The translations under genes and the position numbers were made by a program. Below, one piece after another: positions 1 to 4,814 of a DNA stretch of 8,695 bases. The first letter of the stretch is position 1. Each line of letters opens with the position of its first letter. Source of the stretch: JANNHK01 sp034408875 (GTDB lineage: Bacteria > Actinomycetota > Acidimicrobiia > IMCC26256 > PALSA-610); NCBI GenBank assembly GCA_034408875.1, contig JAWXCJ010000216.1, positions 1 to 8,695 of the forward strand, read 5' to 3'. The notes under the pieces were generated by a model. The model saw nothing but the letters and a program-made list of their open reading frames with translations, was not told the DNA's origin and made no database searches.

Positions 1-1034
1 ATCCGCACCCCGCCCCACGCCTTGTCGTGTTTCGACGCGGGCGCCGCCGCCGCCGCTGCGGTCCGGGCCCCGTAGCGGGTCGTGACGAACGAGCGGGGCA
101 AGCGGGTGGCGTCGTCGAAGAAGTCGCGCGACGCGAGTTGCGCCGACGCGTAGATCTCCTTGGGCGAGTTCGCGGGCGCGAGCATGAGGTTCGTCTCGCA
201 CGCGATGTCGTACAGCTCCTGCATGGTGTGCTGCGCGAAGTACGCGGCGACCAGGGTCTCGATCTCCTTGAGCGCGTCGTCGGTCGCGGTGTTCGGGCTG
301 AACTCGCTCCAGTCGCGCGCGGGCAGGCCGGCCAGTTCCGCGATCTTCTCGAGACTCGGGATGCGGGCTTTGCCGCCGCGCAGCCCGAACGACACGAAAC
401 CGTCGAGCGTCGGCCAGATTTCGCGTGTACGGCCGATGTTCGCGCCGCGGCGCGAGCCACGGAACCCGGTCTGCGGGAAGCGAGCGGGCGTGGCCATGTT
501 CGCGACAAGCACGACTTCCTGCATCGACACGTCGACACGTTGGGGGACGCCCGTCCACAGCGCGGTGAGCGCCGCGAACGCCGCCTCGGCACCGGAATGC
601 GCATAGCCGCTCGGTTCGGTGCACCGCACCGGCGCGCGGTCAGGGTCGCCGGTCGAAAACATGTTCCCCGACGCGGCCATCACGCCCAGGTCAGACGCCC
701 GCCACGACGCGTGTGGCCCGGTCAGTCCGAACGGCGTGATCGACACCCACACGGCCTGCGGCGCGCGCCCCGAGTCGACCGCGAGCGTTCCGCGCATGCC
801 CGGCGTGTCGAACACGATGTCGGCCCAGAGGAGGAGCGCGTCGAGTTCGGTCTCCGGGGCGAGCCGCTTGTTCGCGTTCCACGCGCGGGCAACGTTGCCG
901 TCGATCACGTCGCCGGTGTCGGGAACGACGCGCACGACCTCGGCTCCGAGATCGGCGAGCACACGCGCCGCGCGCGCCGCCGGATCACCGCCGAGGTCGA
1001 GAACGCGGATGCCGTCTAGGAGCCGGTCGGGCAC
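1..1034 (-). CDS. Family III (CaiB/BaiF) CoA-transferase, C-terminus cut by window edge
   Basis: The protein should move a CoA group between carboxylic acids, in the cytoplasm. About 344 residues are visible from a GTG start at 1034; family members are usually near 400, so some 50 or more C-terminal residues lie beyond base 1. The N-terminus reads LDGIRVLDLGG, then LADLGAEVVRV, the usual family III opening, followed by WNANKR, ASDLGVMAASG and RVDVSMQE. The start is well fixed: a TGA in the same frame ends the preceding gene at 1041 and only two codons separate it from the GTG. No Shine-Dalgarno site is visible. The gene is probably co-transcribed with the membrane protein just upstream. The linker after WNANKR is shorter than usual. 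The catalytic Asp of the family seems to be missing: the matching stretch is CTEPSGYAHSG (Glu140, His146). The substrate is unknown. Family call is firm; activity is uncertain. Confidence 0.88.
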   Translation of the reverse strand, partial: MPDRLLDGIRVLDLGGDPAARAARVLADLGAEVVRVVPDTGDVIDGNVARAWNANKRLAPETELDALLLWADIVFDTPGMRGTLAVDSGRAPQAVWVSITPFGLTGPHASWRASDLGVMAASGNMFSTGDPDRAPVRCTEPSGYAHSGAEAAFAALTALWTGVPQRVDVSMQEVVLVANMATPARFPQTGFRGSRRGANIGRTREIWPTLDGFVSFGLRGGKARIPSLEKIAELAGLPARDWSEFSPNTATDDALKEIETLVAAYFAQHTMQELYDIACETNLMLAPANSPKEIYASAQLASRDFFDDATRLPRSFVTTRYGARTAAAAAAPASKHDKAWGGVR

Positions 1035-1040
1035 GGGGCG

Positions 1041-1433
1041 TCAGTGTACGAGGCGCGGGGCAACGACGGTTCGAGTGATGGCGTTGACTCCCGGTATCGA
1101 GAAGGCAACGGCGAGGACGCTCGGGATGACGGCTTCGTTCAAGACGACGTCGTCGGGCTTCTCACCGGACGAGAGGTACTGGACGACGATGAACAGGTTG
1201 ACCCCGACCACGATCGCAACGGTGGCCCAGCGCATGACGCGCGCCGTCGCGTCCGGAGAAAACCGCCGAATGAGCACGAGGTATTCGACAGCGAGCAGCA
1301 TTCCGAACGGTATGCCCGCGAGCAGGCCGAACCAGGCGCCGATCAGCGCGAGGACGAGGACGGAGAGAACGGTTCCCTCCAACGTGTGATCGAACGACTG
1401 ATCCTGGGTGAACCAGTCGACCAGCGCCATCAC
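1041..1433 (-). CDS. Small hypothetical membrane protein
   Basis: I do not recognise a family. The 130-residue product has hydrophobic stretches at about residues 21-56 (long enough for two short helices with a Gly/Pro break near 40-43), 68-88, and a weaker one at 98-118. Charged loops follow, including RRFSPDATAR near 56-65 and SSGEKPDD near 88-95. It is likely an inner-membrane protein with two to four passes. The start is either GTG at 1433 or the directly following ATG at 1430; neither has a clear Shine-Dalgarno site. It ends with TGA at 1043-1041, six bases before the CoA-transferase start, so the two genes probably form one transcript. It is divergent from the amidohydrolase gene. Reading-frame length, hydrophobic pattern and tight spacing support it as a real gene. 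Confidence 0.7.
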   Translation of the reverse strand: MMALVDWFTQDQSFDHTLEGTVLSVLVLALIGAWFGLLAGIPFGMLLAVEYLVLIRRFSPDATARVMRWATVAIVVGVNLFIVVQYLSSGEKPDDVVLNEAVIPSVLAVAFSIPGVNAITRTVVAPRLVH

Positions 1434-1472
1434 GAGCAGCGTGGTCGCACCGGCCGCGGGCCGCGGGGACCG

Positions 1473-1502
1473 TTGGCCCGCCCGGGACCGGGCCCGTAAA
1501 CT
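1473..1502 (+). promoter_or_regulatory. Candidate promoter of the amidohydrolase gene
   Basis: TTGGCC (1473-1478) could be a -35 element and TAAACT (1497-1502) fits a TANNNT -10 element, with 18 bases between. Transcription would start near 1508-1510, inside the inverted repeat at 1501-1516, about 30 bases before the ATG. The -10 match is good and the -35 is weak. Confidence 0.4.
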
Positions 1503-1516
1503 GACACTCCTGTCAG
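1501..1516. promoter_or_regulatory. Inverted repeat CTGACA-N4-TGTCAG, candidate operator
   Basis: Two perfect 6-base arms, CTGACA (1501-1506) and TGTCAG (1511-1516), flank CTCC. The repeat lies between divergent genes, overlaps the last base pair of the candidate -10 and covers the likely transcription start. That position suits a repressor. Size and form resemble sites bound by TetR-type regulators of acyl-CoA genes in actinobacteria, but no regulator gene is adjacent and the binding protein is unknown. Confidence 0.5.
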
Positions 1517-1539
1517 GTCCGTTGCGAAGGGGCCCACGA

Positions 1540-2703
1540 ATGTCGAACTACCGCATCGTCGATGCCGACTGCCACATCCTCGAGCCCCCGAACATCTGGG
1601 AGACCTGGCTCCCGGCCAAGTGGCAGGAGAAGGCGCCCAAGCTCGTGAAGGACCCCGAGGGCGGTGACGCGTGGCTCACCGCGGTCGGGGGAGACCCGGA
1701 CCCGATTGGGCTCGTGTCGACGCCGGGCATGCCGTTCGACAAGTTCCGGTGGTACGGCGTCACCTACGAGGAAGCGCGCACCGGTTGCTACAACGGTGAG
1801 GAACGCCTGAAGGACATGGACCGCGACGGCGTGTACGCCGAGATCCTGTTCCCGCCCCAGCGCACGATGTCGCACTTCCTCGGCGACGACGAAGACGACT
1901 TCGTGCTCGCAGGTGTCGAGGCGTACAACAACTTCTTGTTCGACGAGTTCTGCGCGCCCGCGCCCGAGCGCCTCGTCGGGCTCGCGCAGATCCCGTCGCT
2001 CGGAATCGACACGGCGATCGACGGTTTGCGCAAGGCCAAGGCGCGCGGCGCCAAGGGCGTGCTCATCTCGAACTGGCCGTCGGGCAACCAGAACTTGTCG
2101 CGCGACGACGACCCATTCTGGGCCGCGGCGGTCGACGAAGGCGTCCCCGTCTCGATCCACATCAACATCATCAGCCGCCGCCAGCGCGCGTCGAGCCGAA
2201 AGGCGGTGGCGGCGAAGGGCAACGTGCTCTACAACATGAGCAGCGAGGCCACGCGCGCCAAGGCGATCGGTGGTATGAGCCACGTCTTCTCGATGGCTGC
2301 GGGCAACATCAGCTCGATGCTGTTCACCGGCGTGTTCGAACGGTTCCCAACGCTCCAGGTGTGCTGGATCGAGACGGGCGTCGGGTGGTTGCCGCACCTG
2401 ATCGAATCCCTCGACGACCGCTGGTGGCGCAACCGCGTGTGGGGCGACCTTCCCATCAGCGAGCCGCCGTCGTTCTATTGGTACCGCAACAACGCGGCGT
2501 CGTTCATCACCGACCGGACCGGAATCGAGCTGCGGCACCGCGCCGGCGTGCGCAACATCATGTGGTCGAGCGACTATCCGCACCACGGCAACGACTGGCC
2601 GTACTCGCGCAAGGTCATCGAAGAGTCGATGGGCAGCATCCCCGAAGCCGAGAAGTCGCTCATCGTCGGCGGCAACGCCTCGCGCATCTGGGATATCGCG
2701 TAG
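1540..2703 (+). CDS. Amidohydrolase-2 family protein (ACMSD-like TIM barrel)
   Basis: This 387-residue protein belongs to the metal-dependent hydrolases/decarboxylases of the amidohydrolase-2 type (relatives of ACMSD, gamma-resorcylate decarboxylase and LigW). The N-terminus RIVDADCHILEPP carries the first metal motif (Asp10, His12). SIHINI gives a barrel His207. CWIETGVGWLPHL (Glu278) is a typical late-strand block, and WSSDYPHHGNDWP supplies the usual Asp345 and following His348/His349. Members hydrolyse, decarboxylate or hydrate cyclic or aromatic acids; the substrate cannot be told here. I chose ATG 1540 because GAAGGGG (1526-1532) lies seven bases upstream and the metal motif follows at once. 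An upstream in-frame start at 1408 would cross the divergent gene and the operator. The gene converges with the MerR gene, 35 bases away. Family certain, reaction unknown. Confidence 0.93.
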   Translation: MSNYRIVDADCHILEPPNIWETWLPAKWQEKAPKLVKDPEGGDAWLTAVGGDPDPIGLVSTPGMPFDKFRWYGVTYEEARTGCYNGEERLKDMDRDGVYAEILFPPQRTMSHFLGDDEDDFVLAGVEAYNNFLFDEFCAPAPERLVGLAQIPSLGIDTAIDGLRKAKARGAKGVLISNWPSGNQNLSRDDDPFWAAAVDEGVPVSIHINIISRRQRASSRKAVAAKGNVLYNMSSEATRAKAIGGMSHVFSMAAGNISSMLFTGVFERFPTLQVCWIETGVGWLPHLIESLDDRWWRNRVWGDLPISEPPSFYWYRNNAASFITDRTGIELRHRAGVRNIMWSSDYPHHGNDWPYSRKVIEESMGSIPEAEKSLIVGGNASRIWDIA

Positions 2704-2709
2704 TCGGAG

Positions 2710-2753
2710 CCTGCCGTTAGTCGTCGAGCGCCCTGCCGTTAGTCGTCGAGCGC
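2710..2753. repeat. Perfect 22-bp tandem duplication at the MerR 3' end
   Basis: Bases 2710-2731 and 2732-2753 are identical, with a period of 22 bases. The unit begins CCTGCCGTTAG and ends TCGTCGAGCGC. On the minus strand each copy encodes Ala-Leu-Asp-Asp-stop. The copy at 2732-2753 holds the stop codon in use; the other is a silent second copy in the gap between the convergent genes. It looks like a recent slippage or duplication event. Confidence 0.9.
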
Positions 2754-3461
2754 GACGCCGCCGACGCCGGTGTGCGTTGCCTCGGCGGTGCGTACCGCGT
2801 CGAGGGTCAAACCCTGGATCGTGCGCTGGTGCACGTAGTTGAGTACGCGGTCGATCGCGGGAATCATGCGCGCCGCATTCGCGGTGAGCTCCTTCTGCAT
2901 CGCGACCAACTTGTCGTCGTCGAGTTCGATCGGGTTCTTGCCTGCGAACATGTCGTGCACGTCGTGCTGCAGGGCGCGGAAGTGGCGCACGTAGATCTTG
3001 CCGAGCTCGACGAGCACGGCCGGCTCCATGCCGATCTCTTGGAGTTCGGCGACCGAGCGCAACAGGCCGAGGTCGGTTTCGTCGTACGCCTCTTTGCCGA
3101 TGCGCTCCGGCGCGGGGAGGAGTCCGACCGCGCCGAGCTTGTCGACGAGGTCGCGCTCGACACCCGAGCGCTCCACCAGCTCGTCGAGCGTGTACTGGCG
3201 ACCTTCGTCGCCCATGAAGAGGCCTTCGAGGCCGGGCCGGTCCGAGTCGAGCAGCGCCTTGATGGCGGCCAGCGAGAACCGCCGGGCCTGGAGGTCGCGG
3301 ATGCGCTCGAGCCGGTCGAGGTGGTCGGGGCCGTACAGCTTGTGCCGGCCCGCGCGCTCGGGGGCGCTGAGCAGGCCTTCTCGTGCGTAGTAGCGGATGG
3401 TGTCGACCGTGAGCCCGGCCTGCTGGGCCAGCTCGTCGATCCGCCAGGTTGGGGAAGTCAT
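2739..3461 (-). CDS. MerR-family transcriptional regulator with two tandem MerR-like units
   Basis: This 240-residue DNA-binding protein starts with a classic MerR winged helix (about 6-72: WRIDELAQQAGLTVDTIRYY, then EGLLSAPER, LYGPDHLDRL and RIRDLQ). A second, related unit follows at about 90-152 (YTLDELVERSG, GLLPAPERIG, YDETDLGLLRSV), sharing GLLxAPERxG and the DL..L pattern with the first. The C-terminal third (about 155-225, with NYVHQRTIQGLTLDAV) is probably the effector or dimer part. There is no cysteine anywhere, so a thiol-based metal or redox sensor of the classic MerR kind is unlikely. ATG 3461 is chosen because five G (minus strand, 3474-3470) lie eight bases upstream and the helix-turn-helix follows directly. 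It faces the 53-aa gene across a shared control region holding a dyad, so it probably regulates that gene and itself. The last codons lie in a 22-bp tandem repeat. Confidence 0.9.
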   Translation of the reverse strand: MTSPTWRIDELAQQAGLTVDTIRYYAREGLLSAPERAGRHKLYGPDHLDRLERIRDLQARRFSLAAIKALLDSDRPGLEGLFMGDEGRQYTLDELVERSGVERDLVDKLGAVGLLPAPERIGKEAYDETDLGLLRSVAELQEIGMEPAVLVELGKIYVRHFRALQHDVHDMFAGKNPIELDDDKLVAMQKELTANAARMIPAIDRVLNYVHQRTIQGLTLDAVRTAEATHTGVGGVALDD

Positions 3462-3477
3462 CCGGGATACCCCCGAC

Positions 3478-3507
3478 TTGACAGCGAGTTCACTGAGAGT
3501 AGATACT
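3478..3507 (+). promoter_or_regulatory. Strong candidate promoter TTGACA-N18-GATACT
   Basis: A perfect -35 TTGACA (3478-3483) is followed after 18 bases by GATACT (3502-3507), one base from the extended consensus TATACT. Transcription would begin near 3514, giving a leader of about 72 bases before the 53-aa gene. The slightly long spacer fits promoters under MerR-type control, although those usually have 19-20 bases. Confidence 0.6.
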
Positions 3508-3514
3508 TGCAGTG
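3491..3514. promoter_or_regulatory. 24-bp imperfect dyad, candidate MerR operator
   Basis: CACTG (3491-3495) pairs with CAGTG (3510-3514), and AGTA (3498-3501) with TACT (3504-3507). Both pairs share the same centre between 3502 and 3503. Nine of 12 half-site positions are symmetric. The dyad lies between the divergent MerR and 53-aa genes and covers the -10 of the plus-strand promoter. It is the natural binding site for the neighbouring MerR protein, by inference. Confidence 0.5.
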
Positions 3515-3557
3515 TTAACGCACCAGAGCAAAGACTCGTTTAGTTCCTGCTCATCGG

Positions 3558-3575
3558 CGAAACGTACCAGTTTCG
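3558..3575 (+). promoter_or_regulatory. Leader hairpin abutting the Shine-Dalgarno site
   Basis: CGAAAC (3558-3563) and GTTTCG (3570-3575) form a perfect 6-bp stem around the loop GTACCA in the 5' leader of the 53-aa gene. Its last base is the first G of the GGAGG ribosome site (3575-3579). The stem is of moderate strength and has no U-tract, so it is more likely a translation-related element than a terminator. Confidence 0.35.
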
Positions 3576-3585
3576 GAGGTATCAC

Positions 3586-3747
3586 ATGCAGCCCTCCAGC
3601 TACTTCAAGCAGTCCGGTCTCGCGTCCGCCCCGCAGGGTGACGCGGTGGCGTGGCTCGTCTCGCGCTTGCGGTGGGAGCGGGTGCTCGACCGCCTGCGCA
3701 CCGAACGCCCCGAACGCCCCGAAGCTCTCGATCGCGAAGCCGCCTAG
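3586..3747 (+). CDS. Unrecognised 53-residue protein
   Basis: I do not recognise this protein. ATG 3586 follows a full GGAGG (3575-3579) by six bases and ends at TAG 3745-3747. It lies downstream of the best promoter in the window and upstream of a strong hairpin at 3803-3830, so it has all the signals of a single-gene transcript. The product starts MQPSSYFKQSGLASAPQG, has a middle part AVAWLVSRLRWERVLDRLR (about 21-38) able to form an amphipathic, strongly basic helix, and ends in a Glu/Arg/Pro-rich tail with ERPERPE coded by a 9-base tandem (3703-3711, 3712-3720). There is no signal peptide, cysteine or clear membrane segment. Divergence from the MerR gene suggests it is that regulator's target. 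It may be a small regulatory or binding protein. The gene call rests on signals, not on homology. Confidence 0.72.
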   Translation: MQPSSYFKQSGLASAPQGDAVAWLVSRLRWERVLDRLRTERPERPEALDREAA

Positions 3748-3802
3748 GCGACTTCCACCTTCCGTCCGAGTTCTCCCCCCCGGAAGCTCGGAACGGCTGC
3801 TC

Positions 3803-3830
3803 CGGCCCCGGTCTCGCCCGACCGGGGCCG
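3803..3830 (+). terminator. GC-rich hairpin, probable terminator of the 53-aa gene
   Basis: An 11-bp perfect stem, CGGCCCCGGTC (3803-3813) and GACCGGGGCCG (3820-3830), closes the loop TCGCCC. It lies 55 bases after the stop codon of the 53-aa gene. No T-run follows, which is common for terminators in high-GC actinomycetes. It would separate this transcript from the gene starting at 3934. Confidence 0.7.
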
Positions 3831-3920
3831 TGACGCGTCGTGATGCGGTTCCGACCGCTGCACCTCGATCGCCCGGCGACTTGATGTCACCGGTCCGGAG
3901 CAGCGGATCTCTCACCTCGC

Positions 3921-3934
3921 TACCGTCGCATCGA
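3921..3934 (+). promoter_or_regulatory. -10 element suggesting leaderless transcription
   Basis: TACCGT (3921-3926) matches TANNNT and ends seven bases before the A of ATG 3934. No Shine-Dalgarno site precedes that ATG. This is the usual spacing for a leaderless actinobacterial mRNA that starts on the start codon. No good -35 is visible. Confidence 0.4.
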
Positions 3935-4356
3935 TGCGGGTGACCCTTCTTCTGGCGGACTCGGCGCAGGCGACGCCGGCGCCGTTCGCCAAGCTCTACG
4001 TGCTCGGCGGCGGCTGGTCGTACACCGGACCCGATGTGGGCGCGATGGCGGTCGCGGTACTCATCGAAGTGCCGTGGGACCAGTGCGAGGTGCGGCACCG
4101 GTTCGTGCTCGAACTCGTCGACGACGACGGGCAGCAGACCGTGCTGCCGGGCGACGGCACCGTGCGCGTCGACGGTGAGTTCGAAACCGGGCGCCAGCCC
4201 GGCCAGGCCGCGGGCACACCGGTGAACATCCCGCTCGCGTTCAACTTCCCGCCGTTGCCGCTCGCGCCGGGGCGCCGGTGGCAGTGGCGCCTCAGCATCG
4301 ACGACGAAACCCGAGAGGAGTGGCAACTCGGGTTCTCGACGCGCCCGCGAGAGTAG
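3934..4356 (+). CDS. DUF6941-like conserved hypothetical protein
   Basis: The 140-residue product starts MRVTLLLADSAQATPAPFAKLYVLGGGW. That opening, with a small beta-rich domain after it, resembles the DUF6941 family from memory; the match needs a profile search. The function of that family is not known to me. The rest alternates hydrophobic strands and polar turns (VAVLIEVPW, HRFVLELVDDDG, NIPLAFNFPPLPLAPG, WQWRLSIDDE), as expected of a compact beta-sandwich in the cytoplasm. It has no signal peptide or membrane segment and one cysteine. ATG 3934 is the first start in frame with this conserved opening and appears leaderless. The gene is monocistronic: a terminator lies upstream and it converges with the DUF35 gene, ending 14 bases from it. 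It is a real gene by its composition and conserved N-terminus. Confidence 0.78.
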   Translation: MRVTLLLADSAQATPAPFAKLYVLGGGWSYTGPDVGAMAVAVLIEVPWDQCEVRHRFVLELVDDDGQQTVLPGDGTVRVDGEFETGRQPGQAAGTPVNIPLAFNFPPLPLAPGRRWQWRLSIDDETREEWQLGFSTRPRE

Positions 4357-4370
4357 GCGTGGCGAGCGCC

Positions 4371-4814
4371 TTACGACTGCGACGCTCGCACCCATCGCGG
4401 CAAGGAAACTTCCTCGATCTGAGTGAACACGACCCGCACCGGCTCGCCGATCTGAATCGTCGCCGGGTCGATCTCGTTGATGGCGCCGTCCACACTCGTG
4501 ACGAGGTTGCCCGCGAAGCGAATCATCGGGTCTTCTTCGAGTTCGACGATGATCGCGTTGTACGGCGCGACATCCGCGTACGCGGGGAGCAGCGGGGGAT
4601 GCGGAACGACGTACGACCAGATCCGGCCCCGCCCGCTGGTGACGTCCCAACGGATCTCGGTCGAGCGACACGCCGGGCACATCGGCCGCGGCGGCATCCG
4701 CCACTTCCCGCACGCGGCGCACGCCTGCACGAGCAGTTCGCCCCGCCCGCACCCGTGCCAGAACTCCGCGCCGACTTCGTGTTCGAGGTCGGGTAACAGC
4801 CAGCCCGTCTCCAT
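4371..4814 (-). CDS. DUF35 zinc-ribbon / OB-fold protein, thiolase partner
   Basis: Proteins of this type bind acyl-CoA and form complexes with thiolase-like enzymes; in steroid-degrading actinobacteria they are the DUF35 partner of the aldolase Ltp2. The 147-residue product has a rubredoxin-like zinc ribbon CAAC (Cys32, Cys35) and CPAC (Cys46, Cys49), followed by an OB-fold from about residue 55 to 140 (GRGRIWSYVVPHPP, IRFAGNLV, RVVFTQIEE). The length is typical of a stand-alone DUF35 protein. ATG 4814 is preferred: GAAGGAA (minus strand, 4826-4820) lies five bases upstream and the A is shared with the TGA of the thiolase gene, so translation is coupled. A GTG directly before it (4817) is a weaker choice. 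A longer reading frame upstream overlaps the thiolase and is not used. It is the last gene of the operon. Confidence 0.92.
   Translation of the reverse strand: METGWLLPDLEHEVGAEFWHGCGRGELLVQACAACGKWRMPPRPMCPACRSTEIRWDVTSGRGRIWSYVVPHPPLLPAYADVAPYNAIIVELEEDPMIRFAGNLVTSVDGAINEIDPATIQIGEPVRVVFTQIEEVSLPRWVRASQS

Noticed and set aside
27..1019. Long plus-strand open frame opposite the CoA-transferase (also 160-606 and 619-1389).
   Set aside because: The products are Arg/Gly/Val or Ser/Ala/Arg-rich with no family pattern. The minus strand carries clear family III transferase motifs over the same bases.
1475..1494. GGCCCG-N8-CGGGCC inverted repeat before the amidohydrolase -10.
   Set aside because: It consists only of G and C in a GC-rich stretch, so chance is likely. 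It lies upstream of both divergent genes, where a terminator makes no sense.
1408..1539. N-terminal extension of the amidohydrolase from a start at 1408.
   Set aside because: It overlaps the divergent membrane-protein gene and the operator, and the residues are low-complexity. ATG 1540 has a good ribosome site.
1513..2586. Minus-strand 357-codon open frame opposite the amidohydrolase.
   Set aside because: It is Arg/His/Val-rich antisense shadow; the plus frame has the metal-binding motifs.
3490..4752. Minus-strand 420-codon open frame across 3490-4752.
   Set aside because: It runs through the small gene, the terminator, the DUF6941-like gene and the DUF35 gene in other frames, and its product is Arg-rich with no motif.
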